NCBI GenBank assembly: GCA_014132595.1 | Contig: BMAG01000043.1 | Span: 1-64,000 of the forward strand | From: Gammaproteobacteria bacterium | Lineage (GTDB): Bacteria > Pseudomonadota > Gammaproteobacteria > DSM-16500 | Length of the DNA stretch: 64,000 nucleotides | Direction: 5' to 3' | Part shown: piece by piece, positions 48,816 through 58,825 of the stretch | Numbering within the stretch: the stretch's first letter is position 1 | Layout: every line of letters begins with the position of its first letter | Translations under genes and position numbers: made by a program | Notes under the pieces: model-generated | Database searches by the model: none | Told to the model about the DNA's origin: nothing | What the model saw: the letters and a program-made list of their open reading frames with translations, nothing else

Positions 48816-49277
48816 TCATTTTCCGCCGATATCCGCCACTACATTTGCCTTTTCAATATCAGAAAAAGGCAAGGTCCTTTCTTCTGCACCCACCAGAAGA
48901 CATATATCACTCCCTTCTACTCTCAACAAAACGCCCGCAAAATTACGCTGATTCTGAATAGGTGCAAAAGTACGTATTTTAAGACGCTTCCCTATTTGCT
49001 TTTCATATTGAGCAATCTCAAATAACGGTCTGTCGACACCTGGAGAAGATACTTCCAGGGAATAGCGTCCTCGAATTGGATCTTCTACATCCAGTATTGC
49101 ACTTAATTGCTCACTCACTCGCGAACAATCTGTTAACGTAATTCCTGCTTCGCTATCTATATAAACTCGCAGAACACTAAAGCGCCCCTGGGTTCGGTAT
49201 TCACAACCCAAAAGCTCATAACCCATCGTTCGCACTAGAGGGGCCAAACGTTCACTGAGTGCTGCTGCTTTTGTCAT
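48816..49277 (-). CDS. rimP: Ribosome maturation factor RimP
   Basis: Needed for 30S subunit maturation. The 153-residue protein has LAPLVRTMGYELLGCEY, RVYIDSEAGITLTDCSRVSEQ and YSLEVSSPGVDRPLFE. It is the first protein gene of the nusA-infB operon. The ribosome site before its ATG (GGCGA) is weak and directly follows a hairpin with a T-run (49287-49310). Confidence 0.96.
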   Translation of the reverse strand: MTKAAALSERLAPLVRTMGYELLGCEYRTQGRFSVLRVYIDSEAGITLTDCSRVSEQLSAILDVEDPIRGRYSLEVSSPGVDRPLFEIAQYEKQIGKRLKIRTFAPIQNQRNFAGVLLRVEGSDICLLVGAEERTLPFSDIEKANVVADIGGK

Positions 49278-49286
49278 TTTTTCGCC

Positions 49287-49310
49287 ATAAAAAATGGGCC
49301 AACGCCCAAT
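49287..49310 (-). terminator. Hairpin with T-run immediately before rimP
   Basis: On the minus strand ATTGGGC-GTT-GGCCCA is followed by TTTTTT. It ends nine bases before the rimP ATG. It could terminate part of the transcripts or act as an attenuator for the rimP-nusA-infB operon. The stem is short (5-6 pairs). Confidence 0.45.
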
Positions 49311-49325
49311 CTAGTGTTTTTAAAC

Positions 49326-49356
49326 AAAAAAACCCCAACTGGGGTTTTTTATTTTT
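49326..49356 (-). terminator. Rho-independent terminator after the fMet tRNA
   Basis: On the minus strand AAAACCCC-AGTT-GGGG is followed by TTTTTTT, 22 bases beyond the tRNA CCA end. Stem with A/T flanks extends the pairing to about ten. It should end most tRNA transcripts, with some read-through into rimP as known in E. coli metY. Confidence 0.85.
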
Positions 49357-49377
49357 ACTTATGTCTGTCATGTTCTT

Positions 49378-49454
<77 letters not shown>

Positions 49455-49465
49455 ATGACGACGCC

Positions 49466-49494
49466 ATTCTATAGAAAAGGGGTTTGACATTCAA
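49466..49494 (-). promoter_or_regulatory. Promoter of the fMet tRNA gene
   Basis: On the minus strand TTGAAT, a 17-base spacer, TAGAAT and a GC-rich discriminator (GGCGTCG) lead to a start about five bases before the tRNA 5' end. The GC-rich discriminator is the usual mark of stringently controlled stable-RNA promoters. Confidence 0.7.
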
Positions 49495-49665
49495 GTTAAA
49501 ATGAAGGGAACTCACAAATTATTATTAACTCATGAGCCTGAGCAAGGATTTAACATGGGTATATAAAAATTAAAGACAATCCGCACGTGGCACATTACAT
49601 GCCAGTCCGATAGAATACTGAATTATATATAAATTACATCCACCTTGATGGGTGATGAGGTATTT

Positions 49666-51138
49666 GTGTTACATCCCAAATTCAAACAGTTTATTATTGT
49701 TATACTAAGTTCAACCCTGACTGCTTGCATGGTTGGGCCTGACTTCCATTCGCCGGATGCACCCGCCACTCATACTTACACCAAAAAACCTTTACCTAAA
49801 AAAACGACGAGCGCGCCCAATGCAGGTAATGCGGGTAAAAAACAAGAATTCTTAATGGGAAAAAACATCCCATCTGATTGGTGGACGTTATATCATTCCA
49901 TCCCTTTGAATAACCTGATCACAGAAGGATTGAAGAATAGCCCTAACTTGGCGGCTGCTAAAGCAACCCTGGAACAAGCAAAAGAAAACTATAATGCGCA
50001 AGTGGGAACCTTATTATTTCCAGCCGTGACGGCCCAATTTAGTCCTCAACGTCAAAGCTTCTCAGGTTCCACGATTAATGGTTCTGTACCCTCAAGCGTT
50101 TTTAGTTTGTACAATGCTACCGTCAATGTCACTTACACGCTTGATGTATTTGGTAACTCAAGACGACAAATAGAAGCCGCAGGAGCACAAGTCGATTACC
50201 AATATTATCAATTAAACGGCGCTTATTTATCTTTAACATCCAATATCGTGACCACGGCTATTGCCGTCGCCTCTTTAGAGTCACAGATCACCGCCACCCA
50301 ACAATTAATTCAGGATAATGCCCATCAGCTTGAGATTCTTAAGAAGCAATTTAATTTAGGAGGAATTGCTCAAACAGATGTGTTGTCACAACAAACTTTA
50401 CTTGAGCAAACCCGGGCGTTGCTGCCTCCTTTACAAAAAAGCCTTTCTCAAACGCAACACACGCTAGACATCCTGGTAGGCGCTTTACCTAGTCAAAGTG
50501 AATTACCCAACATTCATTTAGATAAACTCATTTTGCCTGGCCAACTTCCAGTATCTTTACCCTCGGCCTTGGTTCGACAACGTCCGGATATTCAGGCTTC
50601 AGAAGCGTTATTACATCAAGCCAGCGCTCAGGTAGGCGTAGCCACTTCTAACCTGTATCCCCAGATCACGTTGAGTGGTGATTATGGCTGGTCAGCAACA
50701 GCGCCCAGCACCTTATTCCATCCTGTCTCTAATGTATGGGATTTTGGCGGACAACTATTGCAGCCTATCTTTAGAGGTGGTGCGCTCAGAGCACAAAGAC
50801 GAGCAGCTATCGCCGCTTACCAACAAGCTTATGAGCAATATCGCCAAACAGTTCTGCAGGCATTCAAAAATGTTGCCGATGCATTACGAGCGTTAGAAAG
50901 CGATGCTCGAGAATTAAAAGCACAAAAGCGCGCCGAAATAGCAAGTCATGCTACACTATTGCTGACGCGCGAACAGTTTAAATTGGGAGCAGTGACTTTT
51001 ATTAATGTGCTCAATGCAGAACAACAATACCAACAAACCGTCATCAAACGTATTCAGGCGCAAACAGCACGTTACTCAGACACAGCGGCATTGTTTCAAG
51101 CTTTGGGAGGCGGATGGTGGAATGGAGCAGTCATATGA
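49666..51138 (+). CDS. RND efflux outer-membrane lipoprotein (OprM/NodT type)
   Basis: TolC-like channel that lets an RND pump discharge across the outer membrane. About 490 residues. A signal peptide ends in LTAC, giving a lipidated Cys, followed by VGPDF as in the NodT family. The two repeated OEP helical hairpins are seen (LKNSPNLAAAKATLEQAKEN; LVRQRPDIQASEALLHQAS). Start: GTG at 49666 with GATGAGG just upstream gives a compact signal peptide; ATG at 49648 and TTG at 49645 are alternatives. It overlaps the next gene by ATGA, so the pump is one operon. Confidence 0.9.
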   Translation: MLHPKFKQFIIVILSSTLTACMVGPDFHSPDAPATHTYTKKPLPKKTTSAPNAGNAGKKQEFLMGKNIPSDWWTLYHSIPLNNLITEGLKNSPNLAAAKATLEQAKENYNAQVGTLLFPAVTAQFSPQRQSFSGSTINGSVPSSVFSLYNATVNVTYTLDVFGNSRRQIEAAGAQVDYQYYQLNGAYLSLTSNIVTTAIAVASLESQITATQQLIQDNAHQLEILKKQFNLGGIAQTDVLSQQTLLEQTRALLPPLQKSLSQTQHTLDILVGALPSQSELPNIHLDKLILPGQLPVSLPSALVRQRPDIQASEALLHQASAQVGVATSNLYPQITLSGDYGWSATAPSTLFHPVSNVWDFGGQLLQPIFRGGALRAQRRAAIAAYQQAYEQYRQTVLQAFKNVADALRALESDARELKAQKRAEIASHATLLLTREQFKLGAVTFINVLNAEQQYQQTVIKRIQAQTARYSDTAALFQALGGGWWNGAVI

Positions 51139-52268
51139 TGAAAAAACCCATGCTAATCATGCTTATTTTAGTCACGTTATTATTTGGCGGCATTTTTGGC
51201 TATAAGCTTTTTGTAGCGCACATGATGAGCCGCTATATCGCATCCATGGGTACGCCGCCTGCCTATGTCTCCGCCATGGATGTTAAATACTATAATTGGC
51301 AATCACAAATTAAAGCCGCCGGCAGTTTACGAGCAGTTCTTGGGGTGAACATTACGACTGAACTGGCAGGAATGGTACGTTCTGTTCATTTTACGCCTGG
51401 CTCCCTTGTCAAAAAAGGCGATTTATTAGTTCAACTGGACATTGACCCCGATGTTGCTCGCCTACATAACTTACAAGCCAATGCCGCGCTCGCCGAAATC
51501 ACTTACAAACGGGATAGCGCGCAATTCAAGATTAACGCTATCAGTAAAGCAACACTGGATGCGGATGATGCCAATCTCAAAAGCACCTTGGCACAAGTAG
51601 ACCAACAAATAGCCGTTATTGCACAAAAAACAATTCGAGCCCCCTTCGACGGTCGGTTAGGTATCTCTGCTGTGAATCCAGGACAATATATCAATCCAGG
51701 CGACAAGGTCACTATGCTGCAAACACTCGACCCAATCTATGCAGATTTTTACGTACCTCAAGAAGCTATGTCCTCCCTTAAAATTGGACAAGCCGTAAAA
51801 CTCGTTGTTGACACTTACCCTCACTTAAAATTTAACGGGGTCATTACAACGATTGATCCGGGGTTAGATGCCAGTGTACGCAACGTACAAGTAGAAGCAA
51901 CGATTCCCAATCCAAAATTTGAATTGGCACCTGGCATGTTTGCAGCTGTCACCGTGAATACAGGCAATCCGGTTCCTCATCTCACATTACCGCTGAGTGC
52001 TGTCAGCTTTAATCCTTACGGAGATGTTGTTTTTGTCATTAAACAAATCAAAAAAAAGGATAAGAAAGAACCCGTGTTAACGGTTGAGGAAACATTCGTT
52101 GTGACAGGTGAAAAACGTGGTGACCAGGTTTCTATCCTTCAAGGATTAAAGGAAGGTGATAAAGTGGTAACAAGCGGACAACTTAAATTGAAAAATGGAA
52201 GTATCGTTATTATTAACAATTCAATTACACCTACCAATAACCCTGCGCCTACACCCGCAGATGAATAA
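51135..52268 (+). CDS. RND efflux periplasmic adaptor (membrane-fusion protein)
   Basis: Links the RND pump to the outer-membrane channel. 377 residues. An uncleaved N-terminal helix (about 5-27) anchors it in the inner membrane. The lipoyl-like domain comes in two parts (TTELAGMVRSVHFTPGSLVKKGD; APFDGRLGISAVNPGQYINPGD) around a helical hairpin, followed by beta-barrel and membrane-proximal domains. ATG at 51135 overlaps the upstream stop as ATGA with GGAG eight bases before; a second ATG follows immediately. Confidence 0.92.
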   Translation: MMKKPMLIMLILVTLLFGGIFGYKLFVAHMMSRYIASMGTPPAYVSAMDVKYYNWQSQIKAAGSLRAVLGVNITTELAGMVRSVHFTPGSLVKKGDLLVQLDIDPDVARLHNLQANAALAEITYKRDSAQFKINAISKATLDADDANLKSTLAQVDQQIAVIAQKTIRAPFDGRLGISAVNPGQYINPGDKVTMLQTLDPIYADFYVPQEAMSSLKIGQAVKLVVDTYPHLKFNGVITTIDPGLDASVRNVQVEATIPNPKFELAPGMFAAVTVNTGNPVPHLTLPLSAVSFNPYGDVVFVIKQIKKKDKKEPVLTVEETFVVTGEKRGDQVSILQGLKEGDKVVTSGQLKLKNGSIVIINNSITPTNNPAPTPADE

Positions 52269-52310
52269 GGGCAGGACATAATACTGGATAGTAAAAGGTA
52301 ATATTTTAGC

Positions 52311-55300
52311 ATGATATTTACTGATATTTTTATTAAACGCCCTGTTCTTGCAACCGTTGTCAGCCTGCTTATTTTAGCGCTAGGGCTGCGTTCTGTAATT
52401 TCTTTACCTATTCTCCAATATCCTTTTACAGAAAATGCGGTTGTTACCGTTGCAACAACCTATACAGGTGCCAATCCCGCTGTTATTGCAGGATTCATCA
52501 CAACGCCTTTAGAAAATTCCATTGCCCAGGCAAATGGCATCGATTACATGACATCCAGCAGCACACAAGGACTAAGCACTATTCTTGCGAATCTGCGATT
52601 AAATTATGATCCTAGTAAAGCAATCGCTGAAATCAATACAAAAGTAAATGCGGTACTCAATCAATTACCCAAAGAATCACAACAACCCATTATCACTGTT
52701 GCTGTCGGCGAAACGATTGACTCCATGTATATAGGATTTTATAGCAAAATATTACCTAGTAATAAAATTACCGATTACCTTGTGCGTAACGTACAGCCAA
52801 AATTACAAACCATTAATGGAGTACAAACCGCAGAAATTTTAGGCCCGCGTACCTTTGCCATGCGTGCATGGCTAGACCCGATCAAACTCGCAGGCCATCA
52901 AATGACAGCAGCGGATGTTGCCAGCAAACTTGCTGTCAATGATTTTCCCTCTGCGGTTGGCCGCACTAAAGGCAATATGTTTACGGTCGATCTAATTGCA
53001 AATACAAACTTACATTCTGTGGATGAGTTCAAAAATCTGATTCTTAAATCACAAAATGGCGCTATTGTGCGGCTGGGTGATGTCAGCAGAGTCAGTCTAG
53101 GCTCACAAAATTATGATAGTGCAGTACAATTTGATGGTGAACCTTCTGTTTACATTGGTATAAAGATTGCACCTTCTGCAAATCTATTAACAGTGATAGA
53201 CAACGTGAGAAAAGCTTTTCCCGCCATTCAAAATCAATTACCCCAGGGATTGAATGCTAATATCGTTTATGATGCATCTGCTTTTGTAAACAGCTCAATC
53301 CATGAAGTGATACGCTCACTGCTTGAAGCTTTACTTATTGTTACAGCAGTGATCTTTATCTTTTTAGGTTCTGTCCGTTCTGTCATTATTCCCGTCATTG
53401 CCATGCCTCTTTCATTAATTGGGGCATTCTTCATTATGTATGTATTAGGCTATTCTATTAATTTATTAACACTGCTAGCCTTAGTACTGGCCATCGGATT
53501 AGTGGTAGATGATGCCATTATTATTGTTGAAAATATTTATCGGCATATTGAAGAGGGAATGAAACCTATTTCTGCAGCCATTCAAGGCGCAAGAGAATTA
53601 GCAAGTCCTATTATTGCCATCTCCATCGTTTTAATTGCGGTTTACGTTCCTATTGGATTTATGGGAGGATTAACGGGCGCTCTATTCAATGAATTTGCCT
53701 TTACTCTTGCAGGTGCCGTTGGAATTTCGGCCATTATTGCGCTGACACTCTCCCCGATGATGTGTTCTCGTTTTCTGAAAGTAAATAATAACAATCATGA
53801 TACATTAATGAAATACATTGACCGTGTCTTTGATAAGCTTCGTCAAATTTATCATCGTGCGCTTAGCAATTCTCTAAACTATTTAAGTGTCATTGCTGTA
53901 TTTGCTATTATTATTTTATCCAGCAACTATTTTTTATTTGTTTCTTCAAAAACAGAGCTTGCGCCACAAGAAGATCAGGGTATCCTGCTATCTATGTTAA
54001 CCGCAGCACCCAATGCAACGCTTGAGCAAACACAACTTTACTCACGCGCAGTCAATAAAATATTTTTTAAATTCCCTGCAACTGATCATACTTTTATGGT
54101 GGATGGCTTCAATGGATTAAATACAAGCATTGGCGGTATGGTATTAAAACCATGGGACAAACGCACTCGAACAACAAATGATCTTCAACCTGAGGTACAG
54201 AGTTTATTAGATCAAATTTCTGGTGCTAAAGTTGCTGTCTTTCAAAACCCCTCTCTTCCTGGCGGCGGTAGAGGATTACCCATACAATTTGCCATTCAAA
54301 CAACTCGAAGTTTTGATGAGTTAAATACACTTGCTAAAACCTTCATTGATCATGCCTGGAAAAAAGGTATCTTTTTATACCTAGACTCCGATTTAAAAAT
54401 AGATAAATCACAAACTGAAATTCAGCTCGATCGTGATAAAGCTTCTGAGCTGGGATTAACGATGGTCGATATTGGAAATGCGCTAGGTTCAGCATTAAGC
54501 GAAGGTTATATCAATTATTTCGATCTTGAAGGACGCTCTTATCAAGTGATCCCTCAAGTTTCACAAATTAATCGTTTAACTGACTCTCAATTATTGAGTT
54601 ATTATATTACAGCAAAAAATGGAACATCCGTTCCATTGTCTACCATTGCAACCTTAAAAAGCAAAGTCGTTCCAGAATCGTTAAATCATTTCCAACAATT
54701 AAATTCCACGACAATTTCAGCCGTTGCTTATCCAAGTGTCACGATGGGTGAAGCACTCGATGCATTTAAAGCAATAGCAAAAGAGATTTTACCTCAAGGT
54801 TATACGGTTGATTATGCGGGTCAATCTCGTCAATTCGTTCATGAAAGTAGCGCTCTCGTTCTCACATTTTTCTTTGCATTGATTATTATTTTTCTCTCTC
54901 TGGCTGCACAATTTGAAAGTTTTCGTGATCCCTTTATTGTTTTAATCAGTGTACCGATGTCAATCTGTGGCGCCATGATTTTTATTAGTTTAGGGATAGG
55001 TGGTGCAACTTTGAATATTTATACTGAAGTGGGATTAGTCACATTAATTGGCTTGATTAGTAAACACGGGATTTTAATCGTTCAATTTGCAAATGACCTG
55101 CAAAAAGAAGGTAAAAGTAAACGTGAAGCTATTGAAACAGCCGCAGCTATTCGTTTACGCCCTATTTTGATGACAACAGCATCCATGGTTTTAGGTGTTA
55201 TTCCGCTCATCACTGCATCCGGCGCAGGTGCTGCAAGCCGGTTTGATATAGGTCTTGTCATTGCTTCCGGGATTGCTATTGGCACTCTATTTACTTTGTT

Positions 55301-55373
55301 TGTCGTTCCTGCGATGTATATGTTCTTGGCAGAGAACAAATCACAAGAAGAACAAGCTGTTGTGATTGAATAA
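52311..55373 (+). CDS. RND multidrug efflux pump, inner-membrane transporter (HAE1)
   Basis: Proton-driven drug exporter of 1020 residues with twelve membrane helices and two large periplasmic loops. The proton-relay Asp pair in helix 4 is present (GLVVDDAIIIVENIYRH), as is the Lys in helix 10 (LISKHGILIVQFAND). Start IFTDIFIKRPVLATVVSL is typical. Substrate is unknown; the MexF/MdtF side of the family fits best by eye. No local TetR or LysR regulator gene is adjacent. It ends nine bases before the convergent GGDEF gene. Confidence 0.95.
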   Translation: MIFTDIFIKRPVLATVVSLLILALGLRSVISLPILQYPFTENAVVTVATTYTGANPAVIAGFITTPLENSIAQANGIDYMTSSSTQGLSTILANLRLNYDPSKAIAEINTKVNAVLNQLPKESQQPIITVAVGETIDSMYIGFYSKILPSNKITDYLVRNVQPKLQTINGVQTAEILGPRTFAMRAWLDPIKLAGHQMTAADVASKLAVNDFPSAVGRTKGNMFTVDLIANTNLHSVDEFKNLILKSQNGAIVRLGDVSRVSLGSQNYDSAVQFDGEPSVYIGIKIAPSANLLTVIDNVRKAFPAIQNQLPQGLNANIVYDASAFVNSSIHEVIRSLLEALLIVTAVIFIFLGSVRSVIIPVIAMPLSLIGAFFIMYVLGYSINLLTLLALVLAIGLVVDDAIIIVENIYRHIEEGMKPISAAIQGARELASPIIAISIVLIAVYVPIGFMGGLTGALFNEFAFTLAGAVGISAIIALTLSPMMCSRFLKVNNNNHDTLMKYIDRVFDKLRQIYHRALSNSLNYLSVIAVFAIIILSSNYFLFVSSKTELAPQEDQGILLSMLTAAPNATLEQTQLYSRAVNKIFFKFPATDHTFMVDGFNGLNTSIGGMVLKPWDKRTRTTNDLQPEVQSLLDQISGAKVAVFQNPSLPGGGRGLPIQFAIQTTRSFDELNTLAKTFIDHAWKKGIFLYLDSDLKIDKSQTEIQLDRDKASELGLTMVDIGNALGSALSEGYINYFDLEGRSYQVIPQVSQINRLTDSQLLSYYITAKNGTSVPLSTIATLKSKVVPESLNHFQQLNSTTISAVAYPSVTMGEALDAFKAIAKEILPQGYTVDYAGQSRQFVHESSALVLTFFFALIIIFLSLAAQFESFRDPFIVLISVPMSICGAMIFISLGIGGATLNIYTEVGLVTLIGLISKHGILIVQFANDLQKEGKSKREAIETAAAIRLRPILMTTASMVLGVIPLITASGAGAASRFDIGLVIASGIAIGTLFTLFVVPAMYMFLAENKSQEEQAVVIE

Positions 55374-55382
55374 AATTAAAGA

Positions 55383-56570
55383 TTACGCATTGCTAAAAAT
55401 ACGATAACAATTTCCACCCGCCTCTTTTGCAAGATACATTGCCCTGTCCGCTTTTTTCATTAATTCAACGGCGCTATTACCGTCCATAGGATAAAACGCA
55501 ATACCAATACTCGCTGAGATATTTAATTCATAACCTTTAACATCAATGACTGTACCTAAACCTTGAATAATTTTTTGAGCAACCAATTCCGCATCATGCT
55601 GCTCGTTAATTTCAGGCAATACCACAATAAATTCATCTCCACCTGCTCTAGAAACTGTATCACTGCCTCTCACTAACGCACTGATTCGCACAGCCACTGT
55701 TTTTAATAATTCATCTCCAACATCATGGCCTAATTGATCATTGATATTTTTAAATTTATCAAGATCCAAAAATAAAATCGCTAATAAAAACTCCGAGCGT
55801 TCTGATCTAGAAAGGCCTTGATTAATGCGATCTAACAAGAGTTGACGATTCGGTAATTTTGTTAATGCATCATGATAGGCTAACTCACGAATTTTTGCTT
55901 CATAACTCTGACGAACAGTAATATCAAATAAAGTACTTCTGCTCATCAAATAACGGCCCTCATCATCATAGACCGCTATTGCGTTTAATAATACATGGAA
56001 AATGGTGCCATTTTTACGTCTTACTTCATATTCCAGATCATGTACATATCCTTCTTTTTTGAATTTTGGAAATTCTTTTTGAAACTTTTCATAACTTGCC
56101 GGTGTCAGAAAATCTGACAATTTCATTTTTCCAATAACTTCATCTGTTGTGTATCCTGTCCATTCCAGCTCAGTTGCATTCATACGAATAAACACACCAT
56201 TTCTGTCTAATGAATGGTATCCACAAGGTGCATTATTATAAAGATCTATAATTTCGTTATTAGAATGACTTAAAGCATCTACCGTTTTTCGATGACCTAC
56301 AATGAGCGAAGCCAAATAAGCGACTACCAAAAAAAGCAAGCTTAGACTAACTACATAATAAGCCAATAAATGCATTAAAATGGTGGTTTGGGACATTCTG
56401 TGAATTTCTAGAAGAGATTGTCGAATAGACTCATCGACCTGGAATATTCCATAAAACAATATTGTCAAAATCAGTGCCAAAGGAGTAAAAAGCATTAAAA
56501 AAAGCTTGATCGTGGCTGCTGCAGCAGAAGTGCTATCCTTATCCACCGACAATTGTAATACGTTATTCAT
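55383..56570 (-). CDS. Membrane diguanylate cyclase with PAS domain
   Basis: Makes cyclic di-GMP. The 395-residue protein has membrane helices at about 22-43 and 66-92 with a short periplasmic loop between, a PAS domain (about 105-222), and a GGDEF domain. The catalytic signature GGDEF is at residues 310-314, the metal Asp in LFLDLDKFKNIND, and an allosteric I-site RGSD (301-304) lies five residues before GGDEF, so product inhibition is expected. It looks fully active. Single gene, convergent with the efflux pump. Confidence 0.94.
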   Translation of the reverse strand: MNNVLQLSVDKDSTSAAAATIKLFLMLFTPLALILTILFYGIFQVDESIRQSLLEIHRMSQTTILMHLLAYYVVSLSLLFLVVAYLASLIVGHRKTVDALSHSNNEIIDLYNNAPCGYHSLDRNGVFIRMNATELEWTGYTTDEVIGKMKLSDFLTPASYEKFQKEFPKFKKEGYVHDLEYEVRRKNGTIFHVLLNAIAVYDDEGRYLMSRSTLFDITVRQSYEAKIRELAYHDALTKLPNRQLLLDRINQGLSRSERSEFLLAILFLDLDKFKNINDQLGHDVGDELLKTVAVRISALVRGSDTVSRAGGDEFIVVLPEINEQHDAELVAQKIIQGLGTVIDVKGYELNISASIGIAFYPMDGNSAVELMKKADRAMYLAKEAGGNCYRIFSNA

Positions 56571-56691
56571 TTAAGTAGTATACCAAGAATACCATTATAT
56601 GATGCAATCTAATGACTTCTTTTCTTGCTATTTTTGATAACTTTTTCCTCAAGAACGGTCTAATTAATCACAATCATACAGGATCTTTGGC

Positions 56692-58779
56692 ATGTTAAAA
56701 AAACTGATCATTTGCACACTTACTTTTCCTATTGTCTGTTCTATCGCAACCGCTGCAGAAAATGAACCTGTTTCCGAGATAAATAATCATTTTTTTTCAT
56801 ATTATCAAGAAAAAGCTCAAAAAATTGTAAAAATGATGACGCTTGAAGAAAAAATTGGTCAAATGACCCTCGTGAATATATCGACGATAAAAAATGATAG
56901 CATCTCGAGCTGGGATGCAATTGAAAAATATAATATAGGTGCTATTTTGGCGGATGCAAATGAAATGCCAGAAACACCCAGTTTAAATGATTGGCAAGCG
57001 CAAATGAGAGTGATAAATACACATACAGCATCCACGCAACACATCCCTCTCTTGCTTGGAACAGATGCCGTTCATGGCAATCAGCACGTTGCAAATGCTG
57101 TCATTTTCCCACATAACATTGGATTAGGTGCAACACACGATGCCTCGCTCCTGAATCAAATCGCTGCATGGACATCTTATGATGTCAAACAAAGTGGCTT
57201 TAATTGGGCCTATGCTCCAACTGTTGCTGTTGTACATGATTACAGATGGGGCCGCACTTACGAATCATTTAGCAGTGACCCTGAGTGGGTAAAACGATTT
57301 GCCAAAGAATATGTGCTAGGCGCACAAAATATAGATTATGAAAAACATTCTTTACGTGGCGTGCTCACTTCTACAAAACATTTTATAGGAGATGGTAATA
57401 CAGATAATGGCATCGATGAAGGCAATGTGACTGTCAGTGATGAAAATCAATTTATTCGCGAAAATTATTCGGGTTATGAGGGAGCCTTGTCTGCGGCGAC
57501 AGGCAATATCATGATATCTTACAGCAGCATCAATAAAATACCAATGTCGCTTAATAAATATTATTTAGATGCTTATTTGTTTAAGAGATCTGATCCATCT
57601 ACACAATTTGAGGGCTTTACTGTCACCGATTACGGTGCGATCGCCAAAGCAACTCATGGAAGACCCTATCATGAAGCACTCGCAAATGCAGTCAATGCAG
57701 GAACGGATATGATCATGGTCAGTAGAGATGACTTCTATTCTATAGATAATGATCCTGCACTTTACGATCATTCAAACAAGATCGCTTCTTTTCAGGCAGC
57801 ATTGCTATACGATTGTAATTTAGAAGACAATAATCCATTTAAAATTACACAACAGCGTATTGATGAAGCAGTTACACGTATTCTGCAAGTCAAGCTCGCC
57901 ATGGGGTTATTTGACGCATCCTCACAAAACATGACGCCACCGACAGGTGATGAAAATAAAATTGCATTAAAAGCGGCTGAAGAATCTCTAGTATTATTAA
58001 AAAATGAGCCAAAATCAAATAAATCTGTTATTCCTGTCGATAATACAATTAAACATATTTTCTTGTTAAGCCCTTATAACTACTCACTCTATGATGATAT
58101 AGGAACACAGTGCGGGGGCTGGAGAATAAAATGGCAAGGCATACCAGGCAATGAATATACCGATGCAAATGCAAGCTCTGTACTTAATGGTATAAAAAAA
58201 ATTATTCCTGCAGATGCCGATATTTTATTTAATCTACCTAACAGCATAGATGAATATACTGAAAAAAATACAATCGTTATCGCTCTTCTAGCAGAACCAC
58301 CCTACGCGGAATTTATGGGAGATGTGGATAATGATGACGGTAACTATGAAATCCATCATGCAGCAGAACTACAAAATGGTTTATTTACCCAATTTGACCG
58401 ACCTACTTTAAATGCAATTCAAACAATGAAAGGGAAAAATATTCCTATCATTACAGTGCTATTATCAGGTCGTCCTATGATCATCAATCATTTCCCTTCC
58501 ACAAATTACAATATAAGCTTCGATGAAAATAATACTCCTTTGGCTATGAGTGATGCTTTTATTGCGGCCTGGTTACCCGGCACAAAAGGCGGGGAAGCAA
58601 TCGCGAATGCTATTTTTGGTCATTACCATTTTAGAAGCAAAAAAGGAGCTAATACCCTGTCAGTTCCCTGGCCGTCAGACATAAATCAAGTTAGAACAGG
58701 TCGTCTTGTTTGCAATACGATAAGAAGAAATAACGACCCCATACCCATGTTTGAATGTGGATATGGGCTAGCAACCTAA
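56692..58779 (+). CDS. Secreted glycoside hydrolase family 3 beta-glucosidase
   Basis: Cleaves terminal beta-glucose from oligosaccharides; 695 residues with a signal peptide (cleavage about after residue 22, IATAA). The GH3 N-terminal domain includes MTLEEKIGQM, KHFIGDG followed by GIDEG, and the nucleophile Asp in GFTVTDYGAI; a second GH3 C-terminal domain follows (SLVLLKNE). It resembles the glucan glucohydrolase type. It would act in the periplasm or outside the cell, plausibly on plant, algal or amoebal glucans. No sugar transporter is next to it. Confidence 0.93.
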   Translation: MLKKLIICTLTFPIVCSIATAAENEPVSEINNHFFSYYQEKAQKIVKMMTLEEKIGQMTLVNISTIKNDSISSWDAIEKYNIGAILADANEMPETPSLNDWQAQMRVINTHTASTQHIPLLLGTDAVHGNQHVANAVIFPHNIGLGATHDASLLNQIAAWTSYDVKQSGFNWAYAPTVAVVHDYRWGRTYESFSSDPEWVKRFAKEYVLGAQNIDYEKHSLRGVLTSTKHFIGDGNTDNGIDEGNVTVSDENQFIRENYSGYEGALSAATGNIMISYSSINKIPMSLNKYYLDAYLFKRSDPSTQFEGFTVTDYGAIAKATHGRPYHEALANAVNAGTDMIMVSRDDFYSIDNDPALYDHSNKIASFQAALLYDCNLEDNNPFKITQQRIDEAVTRILQVKLAMGLFDASSQNMTPPTGDENKIALKAAEESLVLLKNEPKSNKSVIPVDNTIKHIFLLSPYNYSLYDDIGTQCGGWRIKWQGIPGNEYTDANASSVLNGIKKIIPADADILFNLPNSIDEYTEKNTIVIALLAEPPYAEFMGDVDNDDGNYEIHHAAELQNGLFTQFDRPTLNAIQTMKGKNIPIITVLLSGRPMIINHFPSTNYNISFDENNTPLAMSDAFIAAWLPGTKGGEAIANAIFGHYHFRSKKGANTLSVPWPSDINQVRTGRLVCNTIRRNNDPIPMFECGYGLAT

Positions 58780-58796
58780 TCCTTGTTACATTTTTT

Positions 58797-58820
58797 ATTC
58801 GTGCCCATTTGGGCACGAAT
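58797..58820. terminator. Hairpin between the GH3 and glutamate dehydrogenase genes
   Basis: Perfect 10-base stem ATTCGTGCCC/GGGCACGAAT with an ATTT loop, between convergent genes. T-runs are poor on both sides, so it is a terminator-like stem rather than a textbook one. Confidence 0.65.
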
Positions 58821-58825
58821 ATTCA

